Assembly: GCA_934271235.1 (NCBI GenBank)
Contig: CAKQQT010000002.1
Coordinates: 1 to 64,000, forward strand
DNA: 64,000 nucleotides
Direction: 5' to 3'
DNA from: an uncultured Clostridia bacterium
GTDB taxonomy: Bacteria > Bacillota > Clostridia > Peptostreptococcales > Anaerovoracaceae
Shown here: piece after piece, positions 1 to 9,118 of the stretch
Position numbering within the stretch: position 1 is the stretch's first letter
Layout: every line of letters starts with the position of its first letter
Made by a program: the position numbers and the translations under genes
Notes under the pieces: generated by a model
Told to the model about the DNA's origin: nothing
Database searches by the model: none
The model's input: only the letters and a program-made list of their open reading frames with translations

Positions 1-34
1 CGTCTTATTTCATAGGCTGACCCTGAAAGAAAGA

Positions 35-77
35 GGGCTGCGCCCTAACGGTTATTTTCCGTTAATGCGACAGCCCC
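35..77. repeat. Hairpin repeat, copy 1 of a three-member family
   Basis: The arms GGGCTG (35-40) and CAGCCC (71-76) enclose a second stem, TAACGG (46-51) with CCGTTA (59-64), around the loop TTATTTT. The same loop-plus-arm sequence recurs at 29821-29869, and in inverted orientation at 29384-29432. This copy has no strong T-run, so it need not be a terminator, although the two others look like terminators. The family may be a lineage-specific terminator or small palindromic repeat. Confidence 0.6.
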
Positions 78-228
78 CATTTCGGCATATCCGGCACACA
101 AAAGCGATGGTTAGACAATCATCGTTTTTTTACTTGCAAAAACATTCTTTTCATCCTTTATGGGCGGTGTCAAGCGGTGACATCGCCCTCGGGACAGAAT
201 CAATATATACGAAAGCAGGGATGGCAAG

Positions 229-621
229 ATGACGCAACGAGAACTCAAAACGCGAATAAAAGAAGACCCGAACTTGACGAGCGGCGAGAAAGCAAAGCGC
301 CTGCGGGAACTCGCAGCACCCTATCGAAAGCTCAGCGATGAACAGCTTCTGCAGCTGGTGCGGGATTTCGTGGCGGAGAATAACCGTATGCCCGAGCGCT
401 GTGATCTGGTCTACGATACGGTGCTGAAAGAACGCTTCGGACCGTGGGGCAGAATGCTCGAAAAAGCGGGTGTGAAAGAAGTTGCACAGTCCTATCTTGA
501 CAGGCGGCGCAGGAGAAAGGAAAAGCGCGCGCGGCATAAGGAATACCGCAGGAAGATCCGCGAGCAGCAGGCGGCAGAAGCGGCGCAAGGAGAAACAGCG
601 GCGGCAGACACTGCCGAGTAA
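229..621 (+). CDS. Small basic protein with a homing-endonuclease-associated-repeat-like segment
   Basis: This 130-residue protein is highly charged. Residues about 39-80 read as a compact helical unit (LLQLVRDFVAENNRMPERCD, then a segment ending WGRMLEKAGV) with the spacing of HNR-type DNA-binding repeats: a conserved aromatic, a Pro turn, and the terminal W...L..AGV signature. Residues 90-115 are very rich in Arg and Lys and would bind nucleic acid or form a coiled coil, followed by an Ala/Glu-rich tail. The start is supported by AGGG eight bases upstream. No nuclease domain is present. It stands alone ahead of the surface-protein gene, 124 bp away, and its role is unknown. The HNR reading rests on pattern only. 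Confidence 0.7.
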   Translation: MTQRELKTRIKEDPNLTSGEKAKRLRELAAPYRKLSDEQLLQLVRDFVAENNRMPERCDLVYDTVLKERFGPWGRMLEKAGVKEVAQSYLDRRRRRKEKRARHKEYRRKIREQQAAEAAQGETAAADTAE

Positions 622-745
622 CCGTCCACTACACAGTAACACAGTGTTTACATAGATACATCGCAAGAGAACAGGCTGTGCGCGAGGCGAAAGCGCAGAG
701 CCAACTCAAAGCGAAATACAGAAATAGGAGGAGAAAAAGAAAAGA

Positions 746-3700
746 ATGAAACAAACCAAAACAAAACAGTCTGTTCGCCAGATTCTGACCTTGACGCTGG
801 CCTTTGTCATGGTATTTACCGGCATGGGCATCGGCAGCTGGGGCGTGGACGTGGCAGATGCGGCAACCATTTGTTATACCGTAAATGAAGTAATTGGTAT
901 TACAAGTGCAGACATACCGGAAGGTGCGACTGATATATCAAAAGATTTACCGATTGCAGGCGAAGGCACAGTAGTAGGTACCTATAAAGGACAAAATTTA
1001 TACTATGTCGGCTTAGAAGAAAAGTATAATGAGGTAAAAGTAAAGGGTGCATTGGTATCGTATAAAAAAGATGGCCTGCGAGCATCCATTACGAAGTATA
1101 AAACTATTTCATCAAAAGATTTAGAAGTGGGCCAACTGACAACCGAAATCAAAGATTTTATCGCGTATAATAGAAGCATTGTCCAAGGGAATGCCTTATA
1201 TAATGCAGCAACTGAATTCTATGCGGCGGCAAAAGAAACTATTCAGTGGAATAGCAGCGGAACGCCTGATCCGGATGAAACATATGTAATGCTGACATTG
1301 TATGATACGAAAACGGAAAGAATCGATGGAAAATATGTGTCGAGCGCAAGTGAAATCAAGGGTTATCTGATCATCAAATTAGGGCAAGGTATACAAACAA
1401 CTACGACAGAACTTGATGAAACACTGAAAACAGCTCCGGATGTGTCGAATGACGCGGCATCCTACCATGAAAATGACCGATACAACGGAAAGAACCATGT
1501 CAAAGAGCTGATCCAGAAATTGCAGGCATCAGAAGTCGTAAAGCAGGATGCAGACGCGTTAAAGATTCTGGATGAAAAGACGATTACCAGCTTTTGGGCG
1601 CTGTATGAAAAAGTAATGACAAGAGTAAACGCCATCTACCCTGCGGCAGATGACGGAACGCGGACACTTCCGGACACAACAAATCAAGATCAGATCGATG
1701 CGGCGAATGTTCTGCTGGAAGCTGCCATTGCAAACCTCATCCCAACTTCAAGGGTCAACCCAACCGCGCTGTATGAGGAAGTAAATGCACAATATAGATG
1801 GGTATCGGATAAATCCGTAAAAAACAAGCAGCCTTTCGGAGCTACCGGAGACGTAAGCGCTGAAACCACCACCGCGCCCAGCTGGGCGCCGTATGCTTCT
1901 GCACTCAATCAGGGAAAGGAACTCTTAAAATACCTTTATGATAAGGACGGAAATGCAACCGAGGAAAACACGAATGCACTGCAAGCAGATGCAGACGCAA
2001 TCGTGGAAAAGATTGCTGCCGCTGCAGTGCCTTTGGTTTGGAAAGAAAAATACGATCGTGACTATACGAAGGAATATCTTCCGTACATCGACGAAGCGAG
2101 AACGTTCCTCAAGCAGTTCAGCCCGGAAGCACTGGGAAATAATGCGGACGGAGACTACACAAAGGATTCTTGGGAAGCCTACCTTACAGCCTATGAAACG
2201 TTCAAGAAAAAGTGCGAGTATGAGATCAAAACCAGCCTCAATAATCCAAATGGAGGAACCTGGGAAGATTTTGAAACGGTTTACATTTTTAACAAAGGTA
2301 GCTTCAAAGCGTTCAAAGATGCCGTCAACAATCTGGCGGGCGGCAAAGAGGTAAAGGCCTCGCTGGAATACATCAATAATACGGTTCCGCTCTTTGATAA
2401 AACCAAAACTGCAAAAACGGGAACCGATATCTATGTAAAAAAGGATGAATTGGAACTCAAAACCGGAGCAACGACCTTAAAGGATCTCCTTGAGAAAGCC
2501 GAGATCCAGTTCTCTACCGGATATATCTCGCTTTCTCCGGTCAGCGGAAAGACGATCACGGTTGTGAATGAGACCCCGTGGCTGATGGTGCTCATCAACG
2601 GCGAGTTCCGTGGCATGTATCCGCTTACGGGACAGAACATTGGCGCAACTGCAGAGAAGATGCAGATCCACAATGGCGATGTGGTAAAGGTCGTACGCTG
2701 TGCATACGGGATCGGTACCTATACCTACTCCGGCGGCTCCGGTGAGACACTGGGAGATTATACAAACTATGCACGCGTATCGGATTTACGCGTGCTGGGC
2801 TCCAGCCTTGGCGAGATTCAGATCGACGCGATTTCTACGGATGCCAAAGTCGGGGAAAAGGTCAATCTGAAAGCGCATGTGACCGGCCTCTATCAGGACA
2901 AGCAGGGCAAAACAATGCCGAGCGAGGGTCTGGCACTTTACATCAGCGAGCCTTACGAAAGCGAGCAGCAGAGTACGGACAGCCTCAAGCTGACGACGGC
3001 GCGTACCGATGCAAACGGAGAAATCAGCTACATCTTCCGGGAAGCAGGGGACTACATTGTGGCGCTCTTTGATACCAACGAAGATACGCTGTATCAAGAA
3101 TCCTATAACGAAATGGTAGTGGCAGGTGATTATCATGGCCTGCGTGCAGGCGCTTACGCACGGATCCATGTGGAGGATGCGGAAGCACCGGCCAGCTTGG
3201 TCGAATCCAGCCGCAAAGAGAATCTGGCGCAGGCAGAAGCGTTCTTCCGGCAGTACCAAAAGGATGACTTTAATACGACGGCAGTGAACGAACAAGATGT
3301 TACTTACGAAATGTTCAAAGCTGCATACGACGAGCTGGTTGCACACCAGAACGCGACCAAGGATTTCAAAGAACTGATGAATACCTTTGACGCGGACTTT
3401 GCAGTTCTCAAGGAAAAAGCCTCCCACGCGCGGGATCACGAAGCCATCGTCGGCAATGTGAAAGCTGCTCTTGCCAAACTTCCTCAGACCAAAGAAGAAT
3501 TGACCTGGCGGCAGAAAAATCTGCTCAAGGAGCTTAAGACCGCTTACGATCGTCTGAATCCGACGGAAAAGAAGCTGCTCACGAAAGCAGAATGCGAGCA
3601 GATCGAAAGCTATCTTGCCATCCCCCCGGATTCCCTTACCGAGCCGGAGGCAAAACAGATCTTGATCGTAAAAGATGACGGATTCAAACTGGGCGGAACG

Positions 3701-6682
3701 AACAACAACAGCGGAGATTACGGAAACTATAACCACGTTTACAGCAGCGACGGTTATCAGGAAGATCAGATTTATCCGGTTGCACATTACAACTTCGATG
3801 TAGCATATTATGAGCCGGGAACTAAATATGCAAACAGTGATGAATATAACGCAAACTGCGGAAACAATGACCACTACGAGCCGGAACATAAATATATGAG
3901 GGCCAAGAGCGGTGACCGCATTGAGATCCGCAGAATGTTCGAATTAGTGAGCGAAGAACAGGGCGGCGCGAAGTATTCCATCGACGGCGGTAAGACCTGG
4001 AAGCTGATGAGAAGAACGCTTGCCGGGGAATATAACGGGGTCAAGACCTACTTTGTTTATGCGAACTTCTATATGCCGGACATCGAAGAAGACAGGCTGA
4101 CCGTGCAGATCGCACCGCTTACACAAGCAGAGTATGACGCATGGTATGCCGAGGAAAATCAGGAAGCCCTCGACAAGGCGCGTGCAGAAGCAAAAGCGGC
4201 ACTTGGAGCAGCATTCTCAAGTTATGTAAAGGATGCCTACACTTCCGCAAACTGGGAGGCGATCGAACAGGCAAAGAAGGACGGCGAAGCTACCATCGAT
4301 CAGGCAGCATCCCTTGACGAGATCAACGATGCCAAGAATCAAGCCATCGCAGAAATGGCCAAGATCCTGACCAAAGAGCAGCAAGAAAATGCTTCCAAAC
4401 CGAGTACCGGAGATTCCAACCGGCCGCTTCCGAACTACGGCAGTGTGGTCGGCAAGGTGCATATCATTGTAGAAAATACCACCTTTACCAAAGCAGGCAG
4501 CAACGGCGCACCGGCTTGGTACGGGACCTTAATTGACGGTTACTATGACCTCTGCGAAAACGACACCATGATGACGGCGGCCTTAAAAGCTCTGCAGCTC
4601 AAAGGCTGCAACTGGTCGACCGGCGCACAGGGCGTAGCCTCCAGCTGGGATGACTACGGCATCAGCTATCTGGCCTCCATCAAAGTACCGGAAAAGGTAA
4701 AAGCGGACGGCAGCAATTTCGTCCTCAAGGATGCAAGTCAGCGTCTCGGAGAATTTTCCGGCGAATCCGGTTCCGGCTGGATGGGAACCTTAAACGACTG
4801 GTTCACCAACTTCGGCTTTCAGGAATTCGGCTACCAGAACGGCGAACTCAAGGACGGCGATGAGATCCACATCATGTTCACCCAGAACCTCGGCGTGGAT
4901 ATCAACGGTACGTGGAACAATTCCGATACAACGCTGAAAGACCTTACGATCAGCAATGGCACGCTTTCTCCGGCCTTTAACGGCAAGACCGGTGAATACA
5001 CACTGACGATCCCGGACAAGTCCGCGAACCTGAGCGTGACACCGACCGCAGCGAACAAGAACTATCAGACGAGGATCTACCTCAATGAATACCTGAAAGA
5101 CAGTGCGGAATACCGCCGGACTTCGCTCATTCCGGTCAAGGCGGGTGATACCCTGTATATCGGCTGCGGCGAACGCGCATGGCCGTCGATGAACAAGCAG
5201 GGCGCCGAAGCCAGAGCCTACACCGGTACGAAGTACACGATCAAGGTCATCAACAGCGCAGACGCAAGCGCAGTTGTGAAGATGATCGACGAGCTTCCGG
5301 CAGCGGACAAGCTCACGATCTATAGCTACAAATCGTACACCGCGGCGGCAGCCAATGCACGCAACGCGTACAAGAACCTGAAAGCGGAAGCACAGAAGAA
5401 TGTCACAAATTACGACAAGCTCACCAAGGTAGAAGAGAAGATCAAGTTCTATACCGAGATCGACGACGCCAAAGCGAAACTGCATGCCCTGACCGCAGCT
5501 TCGAGCAGCGCACAGGCAAGAGAAGCTCTGGCCGCTTACAACAAGCTCTCCGATGCGCAGAAGAAGTACATCACTACTTTGGATGTCGAAAAGTTCAATG
5601 AACTGGCGAAAAAGTACAACCTTTCCACCATCACCGGTTCTGCCGAGATGCCGGAAAGCAATGTGACCACCAGCGGCAAGCAGACCACCGCGATCCTCGA
5701 ACCGACGGTCAGCGACGGTACGGCAAATGCGACCGTGGATACAGATACGCTGACTGCGATCAAGAAACAAGCGACCGAAGCCAAGTCGAACGAGCTGACC
5801 CTGTCCGTTTCCAAGGACGCTAAGGGCGAAGCCGTTGACAAAGTGAACGTCAAGGTGGATGTCAAGACCTTAAACAATCTGGCTTCCAAGCAGGATCTGG
5901 CTCTGACCGTTTCCACCGAGATCGGAACGCTCCGCTTTGACAGCGCGGCATTACGCGAGATCCTCACGCAGGCAGGCGGCAGCGAGCTGACGATCACCAT
6001 TGCAAAGAAAACGCTCGGCGCGGCAGAACAGAAGCTGCTCGGTGACAAGGCGGCAGGCTATACCGTAACGGTAAGCTCCGGCGGCAAGAATATCAGCCAC
6101 TTCGGCGGCAATGTGACGGTTACCCTTGAAATCCCTGACAGTCTCACAGATAAGAAGGTGGCAGCCGTATACATCGACAGTGCGGATAAGTTTACGCATA
6201 TGCCGGGAAATAAAAAGACCATTAGCGGCAAGGCATACTATGTATTTACGACCACACACTTCAGCGACTTTGCACTCGTTGACGCAGAAGCCCTCGGAAT
6301 TGAAGTTGCAGACGAAGATACCCTTGCTCAGGTAAAGAGCCTCGTATCTGATCTTGCGCTCACCGCACGCTCTGCAAAGACCGCAAAGAAGAACATCAAA
6401 GTGACGCTGAAAAAGAGCAGCAAGAGTGCCGCAGCTATCAAGGAAATCAAAGACCTTGGCTACACGGTAAAATATCGCTTCTACCGCAGCACAAAGAAGT
6501 CCGCAGGCTACAAGTCCGCAGTGACGAAAAAGACTGCAAGCTATACCAACACAAGCGGTAAGAAGAACACCAAGTACTTCTACAAAGTTCAGGTAAGAGT
6601 TTACGACGAAAACGGCAAACTCGTTGCGAAGACTGCACTGAAACAGTGCAAATACGCTTCAAGAGTTTGGAACAAAAAGTAG
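746..6682 (+). CDS. Very large secreted multidomain surface protein with DUF4430 domain
   Basis: The 1978-residue product begins with a signal peptide (basic head, hydrophobic stretch about 13-30, cleavage near VADAA). A FIVAR-like helical region follows (about 330-430), then an Ig-like segment (about 690-790) with a DANGEISYIF core. A DUF4430 domain lies at about 1239-1387 (motif GSGWMGTLNDWF, then LKDGDEIHIMF). A cadherin-like beta-sandwich (about 1395-1490), helical repeats, and a beta domain resembling those before SLH modules (about 1650-1850, motif HFGGNVTVTLEIP) come next. A C-terminal domain of about 110 residues (1865-1978) is shared with the protein at 18101-20452. There is no LPXTG motif or C-terminal membrane helix, so the C-terminal domain may mediate retention at the wall. 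The 5' third is visibly more AT-rich than the rest. The SD AGGAGG lies at 727-732. The ligand is unknown. DUF4430 proteins often resemble the transcobalamin C-terminal fold, so small-molecule or metal binding is possible. Confidence 0.85.
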   Translation: MKQTKTKQSVRQILTLTLAFVMVFTGMGIGSWGVDVADAATICYTVNEVIGITSADIPEGATDISKDLPIAGEGTVVGTYKGQNLYYVGLEEKYNEVKVKGALVSYKKDGLRASITKYKTISSKDLEVGQLTTEIKDFIAYNRSIVQGNALYNAATEFYAAAKETIQWNSSGTPDPDETYVMLTLYDTKTERIDGKYVSSASEIKGYLIIKLGQGIQTTTTELDETLKTAPDVSNDAASYHENDRYNGKNHVKELIQKLQASEVVKQDADALKILDEKTITSFWALYEKVMTRVNAIYPAADDGTRTLPDTTNQDQIDAANVLLEAAIANLIPTSRVNPTALYEEVNAQYRWVSDKSVKNKQPFGATGDVSAETTTAPSWAPYASALNQGKELLKYLYDKDGNATEENTNALQADADAIVEKIAAAAVPLVWKEKYDRDYTKEYLPYIDEARTFLKQFSPEALGNNADGDYTKDSWEAYLTAYETFKKKCEYEIKTSLNNPNGGTWEDFETVYIFNKGSFKAFKDAVNNLAGGKEVKASLEYINNTVPLFDKTKTAKTGTDIYVKKDELELKTGATTLKDLLEKAEIQFSTGYISLSPVSGKTITVVNETPWLMVLINGEFRGMYPLTGQNIGATAEKMQIHNGDVVKVVRCAYGIGTYTYSGGSGETLGDYTNYARVSDLRVLGSSLGEIQIDAISTDAKVGEKVNLKAHVTGLYQDKQGKTMPSEGLALYISEPYESEQQSTDSLKLTTARTDANGEISYIFREAGDYIVALFDTNEDTLYQESYNEMVVAGDYHGLRAGAYARIHVEDAEAPASLVESSRKENLAQAEAFFRQYQKDDFNTTAVNEQDVTYEMFKAAYDELVAHQNATKDFKELMNTFDADFAVLKEKASHARDHEAIVGNVKAALAKLPQTKEELTWRQKNLLKELKTAYDRLNPTEKKLLTKAECEQIESYLAIPPDSLTEPEAKQILIVKDDGFKLGGTNNNSGDYGNYNHVYSSDGYQEDQIYPVAHYNFDVAYYEPGTKYANSDEYNANCGNNDHYEPEHKYMRAKSGDRIEIRRMFELVSEEQGGAKYSIDGGKTWKLMRRTLAGEYNGVKTYFVYANFYMPDIEEDRLTVQIAPLTQAEYDAWYAEENQEALDKARAEAKAALGAAFSSYVKDAYTSANWEAIEQAKKDGEATIDQAASLDEINDAKNQAIAEMAKILTKEQQENASKPSTGDSNRPLPNYGSVVGKVHIIVENTTFTKAGSNGAPAWYGTLIDGYYDLCENDTMMTAALKALQLKGCNWSTGAQGVASSWDDYGISYLASIKVPEKVKADGSNFVLKDASQRLGEFSGESGSGWMGTLNDWFTNFGFQEFGYQNGELKDGDEIHIMFTQNLGVDINGTWNNSDTTLKDLTISNGTLSPAFNGKTGEYTLTIPDKSANLSVTPTAANKNYQTRIYLNEYLKDSAEYRRTSLIPVKAGDTLYIGCGERAWPSMNKQGAEARAYTGTKYTIKVINSADASAVVKMIDELPAADKLTIYSYKSYTAAAANARNAYKNLKAEAQKNVTNYDKLTKVEEKIKFYTEIDDAKAKLHALTAASSSAQAREALAAYNKLSDAQKKYITTLDVEKFNELAKKYNLSTITGSAEMPESNVTTSGKQTTAILEPTVSDGTANATVDTDTLTAIKKQATEAKSNELTLSVSKDAKGEAVDKVNVKVDVKTLNNLASKQDLALTVSTEIGTLRFDSAALREILTQAGGSELTITIAKKTLGAAEQKLLGDKAAGYTVTVSSGGKNISHFGGNVTVTLEIPDSLTDKKVAAVYIDSADKFTHMPGNKKTISGKAYYVFTTTHFSDFALVDAEALGIEVADEDTLAQVKSLVSDLALTARSAKTAKKNIKVTLKKSSKSAAAIKEIKDLGYTVKYRFYRSTKKSAGYKSAVTKKTASYTNTSGKKNTKYFYKVQVRVYDENGKLVAKTALKQCKYASRVWNKK

Positions 6683-6712
6683 AATGCAAAGTTAAAATAA
6701 GGAAAGATTAAC

Positions 6713-6748
6713 GGTCGTTGGGGGCACTTTGCCCCTTTCGACCATTTT
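6713..6748 (+). terminator. Intrinsic terminator or attenuator after the large surface gene
   Basis: The stem GGTCG (6713-6717) pairs with CGACC (6739-6743), and an inner stem GGGGCA pairs with TGCCCC. ATTTT follows. It separates the 1978-residue gene from the DUF4430-MoxR operon and could reduce read-through into it. Confidence 0.65.
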
Positions 6749-6803
6749 CCGCATTTAAGAAACCTTTCAGAAAACGAAAAAACAGACAGAAAATACAGAC
6801 AAA

Positions 6804-8183
6804 ATGAAACCAAGCGATAAGAATTTCCGAAACCAAATCCTAACCTTTCTGCTGGCGGCTGTGATGCTCACAGGCGCTTTTTGGGGTGCGGAAAACGGCG
6901 TGACAAGTGCGCCGCCGTATACATGGATCAGCGAAGTTCCTGCTCTTTCCATGCAGGAAACCGTGCAGGAGGAAAAGAACGCGCAGGATACCCCTGCAGA
7001 TGAAACCAAGGCGCAGGACGAAACCAAAGCGGAAACCCCGCAGAATGCGCAAGGGGATAAGCAGGCGGAAGATAACAAGAACGCAGCTTCGGAAGAAGAA
7101 CCGAATGAAGAGGAAGATACCGACACTGGTGACCTCAAGGAGGATGCCTATGCGAAGGAGACTTTTTCGGAAGATGCGCTTTTAGAAGAGATTGGAACGG
7201 ATGGCAGGATTACCGAAATCAAGGTCATCACGGGCGCGGGACAGGAAGAAACGGTAAAGAGTAAAAACGGGGTATTTGATATTGATCTCAGCACGAAAAA
7301 TGCGACGATCCTTCAGGTTTCCTACCTCGACGGAAACGGTAACCGCAAGGTCTATACGAAACGGGTCAAATACGAACGCCCAGAGGGCAGCACCCCTGCC
7401 GAGAAAATGCCAAAGATTGAGACAAACCTCAAAGACGGCGGCACCTACAATCAGCAGGAGCTGAATTTTGATGTGTGGCTCACGGACTACCGCGGCAGGA
7501 GGCTTTCCTACAGTAATATGCAGGTTTCCGCAAACGGCGAAGCTGCCGACTATATCGGCGAAATGGATCGCCAGACCTACAGCGTGAAATTAAAAGAGGG
7601 CGCAAACGAAATCCGTGTCCTCGCAAAAGATGTCTACCAGTACGCAATTGTCAAAACATGGACGGTCTACTACAAGGCAGGAAAGGGCGAAATTACCATC
7701 AGCCTTGAGGGCGGCACGGTCGGCATTCCGTATTTTATCCGCCCGCAGAAGATGGAAGTGACCGACGGTGAGAATCTCGCACAGGTGGTCGAAAGGTTCC
7801 TCACAGAGAACGGCTATTCCTACCGCCACGCAGGAACCATCAAAGAAGGCTTTTACCTATCGGCAGTAAAAAAGAAAGGAATGCTTGCGGGATTTTCCAT
7901 CCCAAAAGACCTCATCCAAAAAATCGAGGAAGATAACTTTATCTTTGACATTGAAGGCTACGCGGGCGAAGATGAGCTTGGCGAATTTGATTTCTCGCAA
8001 GGCTCAGGGTGGATGTACTCCATCAACGGCATTTACTCCTCTTACGGCCTCAGCAAAGCCCACGCGCAGGACGGCGACATCGTGCGAATCCGATTCACGC
8101 TCGCCTACGGCAAAGACATCGGCGGCTACAAGGCGATGGGCGAAACCTACGGACAGGCAAAGGATTACGGAAAGGAATGGTAA
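6804..8183 (+). CDS. Exported DUF4430-domain protein
   Basis: The 459-residue protein has an N-terminal hydrophobic segment (about 11-28, QILTFLLAAVMLTGAFWG) acting as a signal peptide or anchor. A long acidic, low-complexity linker follows (about 45-115, rich in Glu, Asp and Lys), then two beta-rich Ig-like units (about 130-295). A C-terminal DUF4430 domain (about 300-445) carries GSGWMYSINGIYSSYGLS and AQDGDIVRIRFTLAYG, closely matching the DUF4430 motif of the upstream surface protein. It is the first gene of a compact run with MoxR, DUF58, transglutaminase-like and beta-propeller genes. The SD is weak. Its stop lies two bases before the moxR start. It may be the extracellular ligand-binding or client protein of that system; this is inference. 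Confidence 0.85.
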   Translation: MKPSDKNFRNQILTFLLAAVMLTGAFWGAENGVTSAPPYTWISEVPALSMQETVQEEKNAQDTPADETKAQDETKAETPQNAQGDKQAEDNKNAASEEEPNEEEDTDTGDLKEDAYAKETFSEDALLEEIGTDGRITEIKVITGAGQEETVKSKNGVFDIDLSTKNATILQVSYLDGNGNRKVYTKRVKYERPEGSTPAEKMPKIETNLKDGGTYNQQELNFDVWLTDYRGRRLSYSNMQVSANGEAADYIGEMDRQTYSVKLKEGANEIRVLAKDVYQYAIVKTWTVYYKAGKGEITISLEGGTVGIPYFIRPQKMEVTDGENLAQVVERFLTENGYSYRHAGTIKEGFYLSAVKKKGMLAGFSIPKDLIQKIEEDNFIFDIEGYAGEDELGEFDFSQGSGWMYSINGIYSSYGLSKAHAQDGDIVRIRFTLAYGKDIGGYKAMGETYGQAKDYGKEW

Positions 8184-8185
8184 AC

Positions 8186-9118
8186 ATGAACGAAAAAATA
8201 CAAAACATCAAAAGCGAAATCGGAAAGGTCATCAAGGGAAAGGAAGAAGTCATCGATACCGTGCTTGCGGCGATGCTTGCAGAAGGGCATATCCTTTTGG
8301 AAGATGTTCCGGGGGTTGGCAAGACGACCCTTGCCCTGACCCTAAGCCGCGTACTTGGTCTTGATTATAGACGCATTCAGTTTACGCCGGATACCGTACC
8401 ATCAGACATTACCGGCTTTACGATGTACGACAAGGAAAGCGGGAGCTTTCGCTATGAGAAAGGCGCGGCATTTTGTAATCTTCTTTTAGCAGACGAAATC
8501 AACCGTACTTCGAGCAAAACCCAGTCGGCGCTTCTGGAGGTCATGGAGGAAAAACAGGTCACGGTGGACGGCGAAACCCACAGCCTGCCGCATCCGTTTT
8601 TTGTCATCGCGACGCAAAACCCCGAAGGCGGCGCAGGAACGCAGCGACTTCCTCATGCACAGCTTGACCGTTTTTTAGTGAAGCTTTCCATGGGCTATCC
8701 CGACGAAGAAAGCGAAATCGAAATGCTCTCGGAGCGTCAGCAGGAAAACCCGTTAGCCTCCATTCATGCTATCTGCAGCAAAGAGGAAATCCTCTCCATG
8801 CAGGAAACGGTACGAAACATTCACGCAAGCGAGGAACTTCTTGCATATATCACAGCTCTTTGCCGCGCAAGCCGCGAAAGCGCAGACATCGCGCTTGGCA
8901 TCAGCCCGCGTGGAACACTTGCGCTGCTTCGTATGACGAAAGCCTCTGCGTTTCTTTCCGGACGGGACTACGCGATGCCCGAAGATGTGGCAAAGGTCTT
9001 TGCAAGAACCTGCGCGCACCGTATCCGCCTCTCGGCAAAGGCGCGTACCGAAGAAAAAGACGAAGAAGCAGTGCTTGAGACGCTTCTTTCGCAGGTCAAA
9101 ATTCCGGGGGCAATCTAA
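8186..9118 (+). CDS. MoxR-family AAA+ ATPase
   Basis: The 310-residue cytoplasmic AAA+ chaperone-like ATPase has Walker A EDVPGVGKTT (about 34-43), the MoxR signature RIQFTPDTVPSDITG, and Walker B LLLADEINR, followed by SALLEVMEEKQVTVDG. The sensor region is IATQNPEGGAGTQRLP and the C-terminal lid domain contains ALGISPRGTLALLR. An ATG at 8177 is also in frame, but only the one at 8186 has a spaced SD (AAAGGA, 8171-8176). MoxR proteins act with DUF58 and membrane partners to mature or remodel protein complexes. Here the next gene is DUF58, with its ATG directly after the moxR stop, which is the canonical arrangement. Confidence 0.93.
   Translation: MNEKIQNIKSEIGKVIKGKEEVIDTVLAAMLAEGHILLEDVPGVGKTTLALTLSRVLGLDYRRIQFTPDTVPSDITGFTMYDKESGSFRYEKGAAFCNLLLADEINRTSSKTQSALLEVMEEKQVTVDGETHSLPHPFFVIATQNPEGGAGTQRLPHAQLDRFLVKLSMGYPDEESEIEMLSERQQENPLASIHAICSKEEILSMQETVRNIHASEELLAYITALCRASRESADIALGISPRGTLALLRMTKASAFLSGRDYAMPEDVAKVFARTCAHRIRLSAKARTEEKDEEAVLETLLSQVKIPGAI

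Noticed and set aside
2786..3889. Long minus-strand frame within the giant surface gene
   Set aside because: Antisense shadow of a well-supported secreted protein with no SD or domain.
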